A stretch of 64,000 bases of DNA from DASUBV01 sp963822485 (GTDB lineage Bacteria > Actinomycetota > Actinomycetes > Streptosporangiales > Streptosporangiaceae), in NCBI GenBank assembly GCA_963822485.1, contig CAWGHW010000028.1, positions 124,001 to 188,000 of the forward strand. The letters run 5' to 3'. The number at the start of each line of letters is the position of its first letter. Position 1 is the first letter of the stretch. Below, one piece after another: positions 54,206 to 64,000 of the stretch. Below the pieces are notes generated by a model. It saw only the letters and a list, made by a program, of their open reading frames with translations, did no database searches and was not told the DNA's origin. The position numbers and the translations under genes are program-made.

Positions 54206-56907
54206 CTACTCCCCGATCCGCGCTGCGCGGGCCACGCGGCGGCGCGAGGTCACGATGGCCTGGCCGGCGAGCGTCGCGACCGCGACGAACAGCAGGCCCG
54301 CGGCCGCCTGGGCCATGGCGGCCGGCTCCGCGCGGACCTGTACCCCGGCGCCGGAGCCGGTGAACGCCGCCAGGCTGAGATCCGGCCCAACCAGCGAGGC
54401 CAGCGCCCATGCGCACCCGGTCCCGGCGGCGATGGCGACCACGATCTGCGGCAGCGTCTCGGCAAGCATCAGCCAGCTGCCCTGCCGGGCGGACAGGCCC
54501 ATCGCCGCCAGCCGCGCCAGCGCTGCGTCCCGCGATCCCGCGCTGAGCAGCAGCCAGACCAGCAGCACCGCGATCCCGAAGCCGGCCGCGACGGCTGCGC
54601 CGACCGCGTAGGCCACGTAGGCACCGTGCGCCAGCGGCGCCCTGGCGAGCCCGGCGAGCGCGGCGGAGCGGAACGTGACCGACCCGCCGGGCACCAGGCG
54701 GGCGGCGACGGCGCGCAGCCGGCCCTGGTCCAGGCGCGGGCCGGTGATCAGCACCAGGTTGGGCGGCTGCCCGCCGACGGGCAGGGCCCAGCTCGGCACC
54801 ACGATCAGCGTCGGCCCGGCCCGCGAGGCAAGCGCCGCGGCGGCGGGGGCGACGGCGACCACCCGGAAACGCACGATGTACCCGGCGCTGCCGATGACCA
54901 GCGCGGCCGGGCCGCGGCCGAGCGCGGCGACCGCCGCTCGGGTGGCGACGGCCGGGGCCGCGCCGTCGGCGGGCCCGGCGTGCCGGGCGAGCGCAGCGGC
55001 CGGAAACCGCGGGCCGGGCGTCGCGGCGATTAGCGCGCCGTACTGGCGCGGGGCGACTGCGGCGATCGTGACCTGGGTGCCGTCCGTGCGCACGCCCGCG
55101 GTCAGCGTGATCGCCGCGACGTGCTGCACGCCAGGCACGGCCGCGAGCGCCCGCTGGGCGGCCGACGTCACCGGCAGCGAGGAGTTCACGGTGTCGATCA
55201 CCGCATCGGCGCCGGCCTGCTGCCAGGACGCCGCGACCTCGCCGCGGGTGATCGCCGCCCGGACCAGGCCGCCGAACGAGATCGTGGCCAGCACCAGGAC
55301 CAGGGCGAAGGCTGGCAGGATCGCGATCAGCGAGCTGCGCGCGGCGCGCGCCAGGCCGATGTAGGCGACGGCGCCGCGGGCCACCCCGGCCGCGCGCAGC
55401 AGCCAGCGGGCCACCAGCGGGTAGCAGCGCAGCGCGACGATCCCGGCCGGGATCGCGACAAGCACCGGCGCCGCGCTGGTCAGCACATCCTGGCCCGCGC
55501 CGGCCACGCCCTGCTGACGGGCCACGACGAGACCGCCCGCCGCGGCGGCGATCAGCGCCGCCTCGATGACCAGCCGCCGGACCGCCGCGCGGCGCTGCGC
55601 GGTGCGGCCGCCGGGCTCGCGCCGCCGTGCTGGCGGCCGCAGCCGGGTCGCGACGATCAGCGGCAGCCCGGCCAGGGCGGCGGCCAGGGTCAGCGCGGCC
55701 AGCCACCACGGCAGGGCGCCGGTGGCGCCGGGGGTGACGACAATCGCCACGGCCGTCGCGACGATGGCGGCCGGGATCGCGACCAGTGCCGAGGCACGCA
55801 GGGCCGTCGCGGACAGCTGCCGCCTGGCCGCACCCCGCGCGCGCATTAGCTCGAACTCACCGCGGCGCTGCTCGGCCAGCAGCAGGGCGCCGAGCACCAC
55901 CACGACGATGCCGATGGCGGCCAGGCTGACCACCAGCAGGCCGAGCACCCCGCTGACCGCGTCACGCTCGCGGGAAAAGGTGGTCAGGAACCGGCCCAGC
56001 CCGGCCGAGAGGGTCACCTTGACCGGCGGGTTCAGGCCGAGCTGGCCGAGCTGGCCGAGGCTGCCGGGCGACAGCTGGCCCTGCAGCGCACTGCTCTGCG
56101 CGGTCGTCAGGCCGGTCACGACCAGCGGGAATCCCCAGGACAGCCGGATCTGGCCGGGGTCCACGCTGCCCTCGAGCGCGAGCACCTCGCGCGGTCCCAC
56201 GAACATCGCACCCAGCCAGTACGACGGCGACCTGAACGGCACGTACTTGGTGGGCGCGCGGACCGCAGGGTCGACGGCCCAGAACGCCGAGCCCGGCCTG
56301 GCCGGACAATGATCCCGGTCACCACCAGGGTCAGCGACGGAGTCAGCCGTAGCCGCGAGCCGACCGTCACGCCGAACCGCCGCGCCGTCGCGGTCGTTAC
56401 TGCGACCTGGAACTCATGCCCGCGGCTGACCGTCGGCAGCGAGCCGGTGATGTGCTTGGTGTATCGGGAAAGGCCGTCTCGGTAGGCCAGCTCGAGCTGC
56501 GGCGGCGTGCTGCCGTCCCAGGCACGGCGGCCGCCCGCCAGCACCGTCGAGTAGCCGGTCGTCAGGCCGGTCCAGTCCGTGGCGGCCGGCGCCAGCGGCA
56601 GCCGCTGGGAGAGGTTGCCGCGCAGCTGCATGCGGTAGGAGCTGAGCTGGGCGGCCGGGAGCGGGCCGCTGTCGCCCATCCCCGAGTCGCCGAAGCCGGC
56701 GCCGCCGAGCACCGCCTTGTCCGACGTCGGCACCATCCTCAGGCCCGCGCGCAGCGCGCTGGTCGGAACGGTCTGGCTGACGCGCGCCCCGGCCACCGCG
56801 ACGAAAACGCTCGCGAGCACTAGCACCGCGAGGCTGACCCCGGCCGTCGCCCCGGTGCCGGTGACCGCCATCCAGTCGGCTCTGAGCCGGCCCGACAGGG
56901 TGCTCAC
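54206..56907 (-). CDS. FtsX-like ABC transporter permease (one-base frameshift)
   Basis: GTG 56907 overlaps the stop of the upstream permease (GTGA), so the two are coupled. The protein starts LRADWMAVTGTGATAGVSLAVLVLASVFVAVAG, a first membrane helix, then a MacB-like extracellular domain. The frame breaks near 56300 (VTGIIVRPG, then nonsense) and continues in another frame as PGSAFWAVDPAVRAPTKYV. One missing base in CCAGGCCGGG accounts for it. The rest has two clusters of four hydrophobic helices around another large extracytoplasmic domain and ends SRRRVARAARIGE. Full length would be about 900 residues. Such permeases move lipids, lipoproteins or peptides, or work as mechanotransmitters. 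No ATPase is next to them. Confidence 0.8.
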
Positions 56908-59900
56908 GTGGTATCCGCGGCGCGCAGCTCGGCGGCCGGGTCGCGGCGGCGGGCCAGCACGGTCGCGGCGATCACCACCGGCATCACGACCACCGCCAGG
57001 GCGATCAGCGCGGCCCAGCCCAGCGGCACCTCGACCAGCACGCCCGGTACCGGGGTGGTGGCGGAGGCGGTGAGCGTGATCGCGGGGATGATCAGGTGCG
57101 CCAGCCCGATCCCGACGCCGAGCCCGGCCAGCGCCGCGGGCACGGTCAGCATCAGCTCCTCTAGGCACAGCCCGCGCACCTGGGCCCGCGGCGAGTAGCC
57201 GAGCGCGGCCAGCAGGGCGCTCTGTGAGCGGCGGCCCCGGACGCTGGCGGCGACGCCGACCGAGAAGCCCAGCCCGGCGAGCACCGCGGCCGCGACGGCG
57301 ATGGCGAGCCCTTCCAGCAGCGGCGCCGCGCTGAGCGGGTTGCTGACCAGGCTGGTCTGAAGGCTGGCCCGGTCGGTCACCGTCGACCCGGCGGGCAGGC
57401 CGGCCGGCACGGCGCCGCCGGAGGTGCGCAGCCACCACTGGCGGACCGGCAGCGGCGGTCCTGCGCGGCTGACCAGCAGGTCCTGCACCGCGCCCTGGTC
57501 CACGATGACCGCGCTGGTGGTGGTCGGGAACGCGACGACGACGGCGGCGATCCTGACTGGTACTTGCGAGCCGCCGATCCTGATGTCGATCACCGTGCCC
57601 GGATGCAGGTGGTTGCTGCTCAGGAACTGGCGGGTGGCGATGCCGGGGACCACCGCATCCGGCGGATGCACGGCGAGCGTGAGCAGGCCGGTGAACGAGT
57701 CCGGCGGGGTGTAGTACAGCTGGCCGGGGTTGGGGCCGAAGCCGGGGCGGAAGCTGAGGCGCTGCCTGCCGCCGGCGGCCTGCCATCCGGCGACCGACGG
57801 CGGCTGGGCACCCGCGTTGCGGCCGTTGATCGTCACGCCGCTGAGGCTGGCCAGGCTCGGCGCCGAGCCGTCCGCGCCCCAGTCACCCAGGGCCGCGCCT
57901 CGCGCGAACGGCGCCGCGAACCGGCCGGTCGCCGAAGTAGCCTCGGCGACACTGGCCAGCGTGAGCGTGTCCCGGTGCAGCGCGGCGCTGCTGAGCTGGC
58001 GTTTGCTGGGGTAGTGCGGCAGGCCGTAGGTCAGTGACAGGCCGATCAGCCGCAGCGGGTAGCTGGCCCGGCCGGGCGGCGCCAGCGAGGCGATCAGGGG
58101 ATGGTCGCGGCCATCGGCCGGGATGGTGCCCGCCGGGACCGTGTACACCGCGCCGCCGGCGTCCTGGATCGAGGCGGTGGCGCTGACCCGGCCCAGGCGG
58201 CCCAGCCGGTCCTGTCCGGCCCCGCCGCTGATGCTGGCCTCGATCGCGATCCTGGCCGGCTGGCCCGGCAGCGGCAGGCCGGGCCGGGGCGGGATGATCC
58301 GCCGCCATAGCTGGCGCGCGGGCAGCGGCGACAGGTCGGGACGCAGCAGCACGGTGCGGGCGCCCTGAGGTGCACCCACGGCCAGCAGCGTGCCGTGCAC
58401 CGCCGTCGGCTCGACGGTGACCGGCATCGCGGCGGCGACTCCCGGGGCGTGGCTGATCGCGCCTGCCCGGCCGAGGGAGGCCGGCCGGGCGGTGGCGACG
58501 CGGACGTCGGCGCCCGCGGCGAACGCGGCCTGGTCCCGCGCCGAGCGCTGCCAGCTCTGGTACTGGGCTAGCGCCAGGGTGCCGGTGGCCACGGCGAGCA
58601 CGGCGAGCAGCACGGGGCCGCTCTGGGTGACCGTGCGCCTGCTGATCTGCCAGCTCGCCAGCGCCGCGCCCAGGTGCCTGGTGCGCGCGATCAGCCGCTC
58701 CATGGCCCGGGCCGCCAGCGGCAGCAGCCGCAGCAGGATCAGGCCGGCGGCGCCCAGCGCCAGCGCGGGCGCGGCGCTGAGCACCGGGTCGATGCCGAGC
58801 CCGCCGGTGGGCAGGTGCGCGACCGCCGAATAGGTGCGCAGCTCCCGCACGGCGATCAGCGCCAGCACGATGATGGCGATGTCGCCGCCGGAGCGCGCGA
58901 TGCCCGCGATCGCCGCCGGCCGCCCCCGCCGGGCCGCGACGGCGCCCGGCGTGGCGGGGCGCAGCGCCGGCCACAGAGTGATCGCCAGGCACAACGCGAG
59001 CACGAGCACGACCGCCAGCCAGGCGCTGCCGGGGAAGCCGGCGAGCCGCAGCCGGGCATCGCGCAGCGACCCGGCCCCGGCCAGCAGGCTGGCCAGCCTG
59101 GCGCCGGCCAGCGCGCCACCTGCCGCGCCGATCCCGCCGACCACGGCGATCTCGGCCGTGGTGATCCTGACCAGCTGCCAGCCGGCCGCTCCGCGCGAGC
59201 CGAGCAGCGCGGTCTCCACGGCGCGGTGGCTGGTCAGCAGCCGACCGGCCAGCACCAGCGCCGCGGCGGCGAGCAGCAGCAGCTGGAGCGCGCTGATGAC
59301 GAGCATCGACCTGGCCACCGCGAGGCTGCGGGTCAGGCCGTCGAGGAGACGGGGCAGCCCGCTGGTCACCTGGAGCCCGCCGAGCCGGACGGTGCCCTGG
59401 AGGTAGCCGGCTGCGCTGGTGATCCGCGACGCCAGGCCGGGGATCTGGCTGGCCTGGATCCGCCGGGTGTCCAGGGCCGCGGCCCAGGACGCGGCGCCGA
59501 CGACCAGGGCAGGCCGCCTGCCACTGAACGCGGCCGGGCTGACGATCAGCGGCCCGTAGGTGATGTAGCCAGGGGAGACGCTCACGCCGGACGGGCCGAC
59601 GATGTCCACGCCCCAGTAGGGCGAGCCAGGGTCGCGCCGCGCGAACGTGCCGCTGACCTGGATCCGCGCCAGGTGGCCGTTGTTCCGGTCCTGCACCGAG
59701 AGGACGTCGCCCACCGACGCGCCGAGTTGGGCGGTGACGGACGCGGGCAGCGCCGCCTGCACCGGGCGGCCGGGCCGCGGCGGCCTGGGCCAGGCGCCAG
59801 AGACCAGCCGTGCGTGCGCGGTGAGCTGGCCGGGCGCGCCGGCCTCGAGGAGCCGGATGACCCGGCTGCCAGCCGCGCCTGGCAGCACGAGCGGATCGGA

Positions 59901-60197
59901 CCACAGCGCGCTGTTCAGCCGGTAGGGCACCGCGCCGAATGCGCCGCGGATGGCGGCACCGACGGCGGGCATGTCGGCCCTGGCGACCGTGGCGTCGACG
60001 GGCCCGGAGACGGCCATGCCGATCTGCGCGGACGACGCGAGCTGGCGGCGGGCGGCCTGCGGCAGCACCTGGGCGTTGAAGGTGGCGAGCGCGGCCAGCA
60101 GCGCGGCGGCGATGAAGACCGTCAGCATCAGGCTGGCCAGCAGCGGCCAGGCCGAGGCAATGCGGCGCAGCAGGAACGGCGTTCGCAGTCCGGGCAT
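56904..60197 (-). CDS. Large FtsX-like ABC transporter permease
   Basis: A 1097-residue membrane protein with GAGGGAG before ATG 60197. It starts with a hydrophobic helix (ASAWPLLASLMLTVFIAAALLAALATF), then a MacB-like extracellular domain, a helix bundle near residues 290-420, a second pair near 440-500 and 520-545, a second extracytoplasmic domain with VAFPTTTSAVIVDQGAVQDL, and a C-terminal FtsX bundle (GLAIAVAAAVLAGLGFSVGV and beyond). It is the upstream partner of the permease at 54206 and overlaps it by four bases. The pair should form one transporter, but the required ATP-binding subunit and any lipoprotein partner are absent from the window. Confidence 0.85.
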   Translation of the reverse strand: MPGLRTPFLLRRIASAWPLLASLMLTVFIAAALLAALATFNAQVLPQAARRQLASSAQIGMAVSGPVDATVARADMPAVGAAIRGAFGAVPYRLNSALWSDPLVLPGAAGSRVIRLLEAGAPGQLTAHARLVSGAWPRPPRPGRPVQAALPASVTAQLGASVGDVLSVQDRNNGHLARIQVSGTFARRDPGSPYWGVDIVGPSGVSVSPGYITYGPLIVSPAAFSGRRPALVVGAASWAAALDTRRIQASQIPGLASRITSAAGYLQGTVRLGGLQVTSGLPRLLDGLTRSLAVARSMLVISALQLLLLAAAALVLAGRLLTSHRAVETALLGSRGAAGWQLVRITTAEIAVVGGIGAAGGALAGARLASLLAGAGSLRDARLRLAGFPGSAWLAVVLVLALCLAITLWPALRPATPGAVAARRGRPAAIAGIARSGGDIAIIVLALIAVRELRTYSAVAHLPTGGLGIDPVLSAAPALALGAAGLILLRLLPLAARAMERLIARTRHLGAALASWQISRRTVTQSGPVLLAVLAVATGTLALAQYQSWQRSARDQAAFAAGADVRVATARPASLGRAGAISHAPGVAAAMPVTVEPTAVHGTLLAVGAPQGARTVLLRPDLSPLPARQLWRRIIPPRPGLPLPGQPARIAIEASISGGAGQDRLGRLGRVSATASIQDAGGAVYTVPAGTIPADGRDHPLIASLAPPGRASYPLRLIGLSLTYGLPHYPSKRQLSSAALHRDTLTLASVAEATSATGRFAAPFARGAALGDWGADGSAPSLASLSGVTINGRNAGAQPPSVAGWQAAGGRQRLSFRPGFGPNPGQLYYTPPDSFTGLLTLAVHPPDAVVPGIATRQFLSSNHLHPGTVIDIRIGGSQVPVRIAAVVVAFPTTTSAVIVDQGAVQDLLVSRAGPPLPVRQWWLRTSGGAVPAGLPAGSTVTDRASLQTSLVSNPLSAAPLLEGLAIAVAAAVLAGLGFSVGVAASVRGRRSQSALLAALGYSPRAQVRGLCLEELMLTVPAALAGLGVGIGLAHLIIPAITLTASATTPVPGVLVEVPLGWAALIALAVVVMPVVIAATVLARRRDPAAELRAADTT

Positions 60198-60628
60198 GAG
60201 CGTAGCTCCCTCTGCCAGAAGGCTACGTTCGCTGCTCTACCCCGGCATCCGTAACATCACCGGACGCGCGGGCCTCTCTGACCTCTACCCGTTGGGTGGC
60301 AAACTCTACGTTGCTGCGACCGGCGAGTGCTGCCCTGGAGAGGCGGGATCTTCGGACTCAGCGGCCGGATTCCCGTCGGCGTTCGGAGATCTCACAGCTG
60401 AGTTTCTGGCTGAGTCACCCGATGACCGGCCCGCAGACGCTGGTGCCGTGTTGCCCGGTCGCTAGAGGGACCTGTGCCCGCAGCAGCCACCGGCAGACCC
60501 TGGGCAGACCAGCACCACCGGCAGGCGGCATCCCTTCTGTTCAATCAGCGCCCCGCTACGCCGAACTGGCGTGCCATCGAGAGTCAGTTCTTGAGGCTGA
60601 GTGCCAACTTGACATCCAGCGCACGTCC
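60198..60628. other. Gene-poor stretch before the R3 repeat
   Basis: No gene is supported. The first part is the upstream region of the permease pair and should hold their promoter, which I cannot identify. Confidence 0.4.
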
Positions 60629-60664
60629 AGAACGACGGTCAGATGACGGTCAGATGATCTTGAA
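60629..60664. repeat. Direct repeats near R3 (possible recombinase arm sites)
   Basis: GACGGTCAGAT occurs twice in tandem and is followed by GATCTTG, about 50 bases from the tRNA-like core. The same arrangement lies near R2 at 46534-46569. Confidence 0.55.
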
Positions 60665-60714
60665 GGCAGCCTGAGCCGGTCGGAAACCGGGGCTTGACCT
60701 GCTGGATCGTGGTG

Positions 60715-60763
60715 TGGAGCCCCCTTACGGAATCGAACCGTAGACCTTCTCCTTACCATGAAT
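60715..60763 (-). repeat. tRNA-Thr(GGT) 3'-half copy R3 (putative attachment site)
   Basis: Minus-strand reading: ATTCATGGTAAGGAGAAGGTC, the T-arm TACGG-TTCGATT-CCGTA, and AGGGGGC-T-CCA. The last seven acceptor bases, U73 and CCA fit tRNA-Thr(GGT), whose 5' end would be GCCCCCT. That 5' half and the matching anticodon stem are absent (the preceding bases do not pair with GGAGA), so only the 3' half is here. This copy is the best preserved of the three. The span 60764-61051 has no clear gene. Confidence 0.7.
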
Positions 60764-61051
60764 GACCGGCGGGTTCCGTCACCGCAGTTCACGAGGCTGA
60801 CCAGCCAGGACATAGGCGCAGGCGAGCGACCGCAAGCGCAAGGCACGCCCTCGCGAACACGATTTGCCACTCAATCTGCCACTCAGTTCGATCTTGGAAC
60901 GGCCGCCTTCGGACGCTACGAAAGATGGAGGCTGAACCGGATGTCACTCACGCCGCGTGCATCGCGGTCCTGGGTAAGAGCAGACCGGCACCGTATGCTC
61001 ATTCGGAGCAGCGACTTACAACGGAGGTGGTCGCGGTGGGGCGATCGCCCC

Positions 61052-61410
61052 ATGACCTTGGCCGAGTTGGCTAGCCGCCTGGCACGTACAGGCGACAGCA
61101 AGGTGCGGTGGAAGCTCGTGTGGGAGTTCCTCGAAGAGTACCGCTGGGAGCCTTACGACGCTCAGCCGTCGCTGCTGCAAAATGAGCCGCCGCCGGTCGG
61201 TGATGAGCGGTGGGATGCGCTGCTGGCAGCGCTGGCGGAGCATCTGGCCGCACAGAAGCTCGCCCCGCCGCAGTGGGCTGAGTCCCGGGTCTTGCGGCGG
61301 CCGTGGTTTCCAGCAGAGTTGCAGGTCCAGCGGGCCGATGCGCTGGTATGGGCCCCGCGGCGTTCCGCAAGCATGGCGTCTACTTGGCCCGAGATCTGGA
61401 CGCGGCGTGA
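61052..61410 (+). CDS. Partner protein of a DUF6036-type nucleotidyltransferase (frameshift near the end)
   Basis: A protein of about 118 residues from ATG 61052 (MTLAELASRLARTGDSKVRWKL), with WEFLEEYRWEPYD and then ERWDALLAALAEHLAAQKL. The C-terminal part should read ADALVWAP followed by AFRKHGVYLARDLDAA, but the two lie in different frames, with the shift near 61365 in GGGCCCCGCGG. The stop TGA overlaps the GTG of the next gene. I know such small helical proteins only as neighbours of minimal nucleotidyltransferases. The pair resembles AbiE/MNT-type toxin-antitoxin modules, with this one in the non-enzymatic role (inference). Confidence 0.55.
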
Positions 61411-61934
61411 CCGACGCGGGTGATGTCCTTTTTGGCCGGGCCGAGATGGAACGGGCATTCACTGCTCTGGGCGAACGCCTGGCCCGCCGGGGTGTCGTCG
61501 CGGACGTGTTCGTCGTCGGCGGTGCCGCCATGGCACTGGCTTACGACGCCACGCGCGTTACTCGCGACGTCGATGCGACATTCATGCCACACGGCATCGT
61601 GATCGAGGAGGCCAGGCACGTGGAAGACGACCTCGGACTGCCCTCCTGGTGGCTAAACGAGCAGGCTAGTGTCTACATCTCCGGAAAGGACGACCCGGGC
61701 AAGCGCCGCGTGTTCGACCATCCCGGGCTGCGGGTGATGGCGGCCTCACCGGCCCATATCTTCGCTATGAAGGCACTCGCCGCCCGGACGCGCGATATCG
61801 ACGATCTCCGCGTGCTTGCCGACATCATCGGAGTCAATCACGCTGACCAAGCTCTGCAAGCCTGCGCAGACTTCTACCCAGATGAGCCCGTGCCCCAGCG
61901 ATCCGCCGCAGTCCTGCAAGAACTCTTCGGCTGA
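61407..61934 (+). CDS. Minimal nucleotidyltransferase (DUF6036/AbiEii-like)
   Basis: A 175-residue protein starting at GTG 61407, overlapping the previous stop. VFVVGGAAMALAYDATRVTRDVDATF is the nucleotidyltransferase core, with the Gly-Gly pair and catalytic Asp54-x-Asp56. Further conserved parts are WLNEQASVYI and the helical HIFAMKALAARTRDIDDLRVLAD, where the last Asp residues are also common in this family. Such proteins transfer NMP to proteins or tRNA and are found in type IV or type II-like toxin-antitoxin and phage-abortive systems. The close coupling to the upstream gene, and its place right after an att-like repeat, support a defence or stability role (inference). Confidence 0.78.
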   Translation: MTDAGDVLFGRAEMERAFTALGERLARRGVVADVFVVGGAAMALAYDATRVTRDVDATFMPHGIVIEEARHVEDDLGLPSWWLNEQASVYISGKDDPGKRRVFDHPGLRVMAASPAHIFAMKALAARTRDIDDLRVLADIIGVNHADQALQACADFYPDEPVPQRSAAVLQELFG

Positions 61935-62173
61935 CTTGCCAGTCCTCCTGGCCCTGACCTGAAGCCAGACTCCGTGAGCCGCATGGTTGTCTTCGCGACC
62001 GTCTGCGCTATGCCTATCCGGGCGATCTGCACACGGCTCCCGCAGGACGCGGTACTGCAAGAGCGCAAACTGTCATACTGCCTCGTTACGGTGGAACTCG
62101 CGTCGATCGAAGGGGGCACGAGGTCGGGCGAGTTGGACCATCGGGTGAGCCGCTGGGTGAATCTGGCAGTAGC

Positions 62174-64000
62174 GTGCCGAATATCTTCCCGTTGATCGCT
62201 GTTTCGAAGCCCTCACTGCTGCCGTTCGAGGACTGCCGTGGGAGAAATTCGAGGATTTGGTGCTGGAGACCGTCCAGGAATTGGAAGATGTGGTCGAGAT
62301 CCGGCCATATGGCCTTCGTGAGAGCGGCAGCACGGAATAGATATAATCGCGAGGAAGCCTTGCGGTGAATGGCATGCCTTTCAGACCAGGCGGGTCAAGA
62401 GCTTTGGACTAGCTGATCTGCAGGGCATCGTTAAACCGTTTGTCAATGGGCCACGGCCTTTCGACGCGGCGCGTCTAGTGATCGTTACTGCTTGTACCAG
62501 GGTGTCGGCTAAGACGCAGGAGGAGATCTACAAATACAGCCGCATCTACCCGCAGTTGACAATTGATCAGGTATGGGACGGTGGGGAGCTCAGCCGTAGG
62601 TTGCGCAGGCTTCCCCTGATCGTTGCTCGGTACTTCGGCGAGGCGACGGCCCAGCAGTTCTGTGACAAGGGCACCTTGAAGGTCAAGACTCCCCCAGGGC
62701 GTCCGGTGTCAGAGGTTCAGGATCCGTTCGCGCTCGAGGTGCATGAGGCGATCAACCCATCCGGCGTCGCGTTGCCGCGGTAGCCTATGTCCCGCGGCAG
62801 CATGACGGTGATCTGGAGAAGGTCGTTGACCGGGCACTGGCAGGCGAGAGCGATCTTGCTGTTTTGCTAGGCAACTCTTCGACCGGCAAGACGCGCTCGG
62901 CTTGGGAGCAGGTTCGGCGTCTACCCCATGAGTGGCGACTGTGGCATCCCGCGTCCCCGGACGAATTGCTGGCGAAGCTACCGGGGACAGTCCCGCATAC
63001 CGTGCTCTGGCTCAATGAGTTGCACCGCTATCTGTACACCGACGACCTCGGGCGTGATGAGACGATTGCCGCGCGAGTCCTCGAGTCGCTCCAGGACCCC
63101 CGCCGTGACCCGATGCTGATCCTTGGCACCCTCTGGCATGAGTATCGCCATCTGCTGGTGCGGCGAAAGTCACAATGATCTCCGGCCACAGGTGCGCACC
63201 TTGGTTTCCGGGCACCTCATTCCGGTACAGGAGACCTTCACCGGTGCTGAATTGCGCCTGCTCGCCACTGCGGCAGAACAAGACCCGCGAACTCCGGCGG
63301 AAGCCCAGGCCAAGTCTGAGCAGGGACACGTCACTCAGTATCTAGCGGGCGGTCCAGCTCAAATCGAGCGCTATTGCACCGCGGATCCGGCAGCACAAGC
63401 CGTGCTGCATGCGGCTATGGACGCTCGCCGACTTGGCGGGGGGCTTCACATTGCCCGCACCGTTCCTAATCGACGCGGCCCAGGCATACCTGACCGAATT
63501 GCAGCAGGACAACCTGTCAGACCACTGGTTCGACCGAGCGGTCGGCGATTTGCTGCCGTTGTGCCGTGGTGCTCGAGGGCCGCTATCGCAAGTCAGGACG
63601 CCAGCGAAAAGTGCCTCGGTGGTCAGCTATCGGCTGGTCGACTATCTCGAGCAATACGGCAAGGGGAACTCGATCACAGCTCTGCCCGCCGGACGGGTTC
63701 TGGCTCGCCGCACTGCGCGAAGGAGGTCGGCACCCTGGCACATGGCTGCCCTTGCCCGAGCCGCCTACGACCGCGATCGGACCGATATTTCTCATCGGCT
63801 AGCCCGAGCTGCCGCAACCCGCGGTGAAGTGTCAGGTATCGCGGCCTTCGCCGCTTCGATCGACCGAGACGAGGGTCGCGAAGCCGCGCTGCCATACTTC
63901 CGACTCGCGGCCGAGAACGGCGATGCCTGGTCTCAGGTGGTGTTGGGGGCGCGGCATGAAGACCAAGGCGAATGGGACGCCGCCGAAGCCTGGTACACCA
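62174..64000 (+). pseudogene. Broken nuclease-ATPase-TPR (STAND-like) gene, runs off the window
   Basis: Parts of one large protein lie in several frames. First, LPVDRCFEALTAAVRGLPWE and KFEDLVLETVQELEDVVEIRPYG resemble the N-terminus of restriction-endonuclease-like domains. Then GIDIIARKPCGEWHAFQTRRVKSFG carries the PD-(D/E)xK core, with Arg in the usual Lys place, and continues to ARYFGEATAQQFC. Next is a P-loop domain with GNSSTGKTRSAWEQ (about 62870) and TVLWLNELHRYL. Last are helical Sel1/TPR-like repeats (ALPYFRLAAENGDAWSQVVL). Shifts are visible near 62180, 62335, 62780 (about five extra bases), 63165 and 63440 (a G run). Architecture matches nuclease-STAND antiphage proteins such as the Avs type (inference). 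Probably decayed, though sequencing errors may add to it. Confidence 0.6.

Noticed and set aside
57883..59904. Very long open frame within the large permease on the same strand
   Set aside because: Arg/Pro/Gly-rich translation without motifs. It is an out-of-frame shadow of the permease, whose helices and FtsX features are clear.
60556..60870. Apparent small protein containing STVRFRKGAP
   Set aside because: That string is the translation of a tRNA T-arm and acceptor end. The DNA is the R3 tRNA-like repeat, not a gene.

Overview
The window is high-GC DNA (visibly above 65 percent over most of its length) with GTG starts, strong AGGAGG ribosome sites and CBM2-type secreted glycosidases. This points to a filamentous, cellulolytic actinomycete. 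I name no genus. Several genes are broken by single-base shifts inside GC runs, so some may be assembly errors rather than real decay.

Region 1 (0.1-15.8 kb) is a catabolic locus for an unidentified acid. It holds a divergent enolase-superfamily protein, a dipeptide-type ABC importer (binding protein, two permeases and, on the other strand, one ATPase), and two MmgE/PrpD proteins, one of them frameshifted. It also holds a tricarballylate-dehydrogenase-like flavoprotein, an RraA/aldolase-like protein, a second flavoprotein and a malate/lactate-dehydrogenase-family enzyme. Two closely related FadR-type GntR regulators are included: one closes the minus-strand operon, the other lies at the right edge of the locus. 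Three promoters carry the same ACTGTTGACAGT-like palindrome over their -35 box, a plausible shared operator. Together the genes suggest import and stepwise oxidation, hydration/isomerisation and retro-aldol cleavage of a polycarboxylate or branched acid.

Region 2 (15.9-21.5 kb) has a VOC protein, two methyltransferases, remnants of an IS5-like transposase and a sedolisin-like protease, a secreted seven-bladed YVTN propeller and 3-methyladenine DNA glycosylase I.

Region 3 (21.8-42.5 kb) is a dense cellulase island: GH6 cellobiohydrolase, GH30, three GH5 enzymes, GH48 cellobiohydrolase and a GH51/GH39-like enzyme, all with CBM2 modules. It also has a lone sugar-binding lipoprotein, a double-FKBP lipoprotein and a LacI regulator (frameshifted). 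Three enzymes share an almost identical CBM2 segment. An intergenic cluster of palindromes lies at 33.6-34.0 kb.

Region 4 (42.5-64 kb) has a Ser/Thr kinase-like protein lacking catalytic-loop residues, a secreted seven-repeat protein, an AT-richer pair (small protein plus M48 peptidase), a large sedolisin/subtilisin-like protease, two huge FtsX-like permeases, a nucleotidyltransferase pair and, at the right edge, a broken nuclease-ATPase-TPR gene resembling STAND defence proteins.

Three same-orientation copies of the 3' half of a tRNA-Thr(GGT) gene (20.3, 46.6 and 60.7 kb) divide the right two thirds. Two of them have nearby 11-bp repeats that look like recombinase arm sites. They suggest accreted integrative islands: the cellulase cluster lies between copies 1 and 2, and conflict-type genes follow copies 2 and 3.
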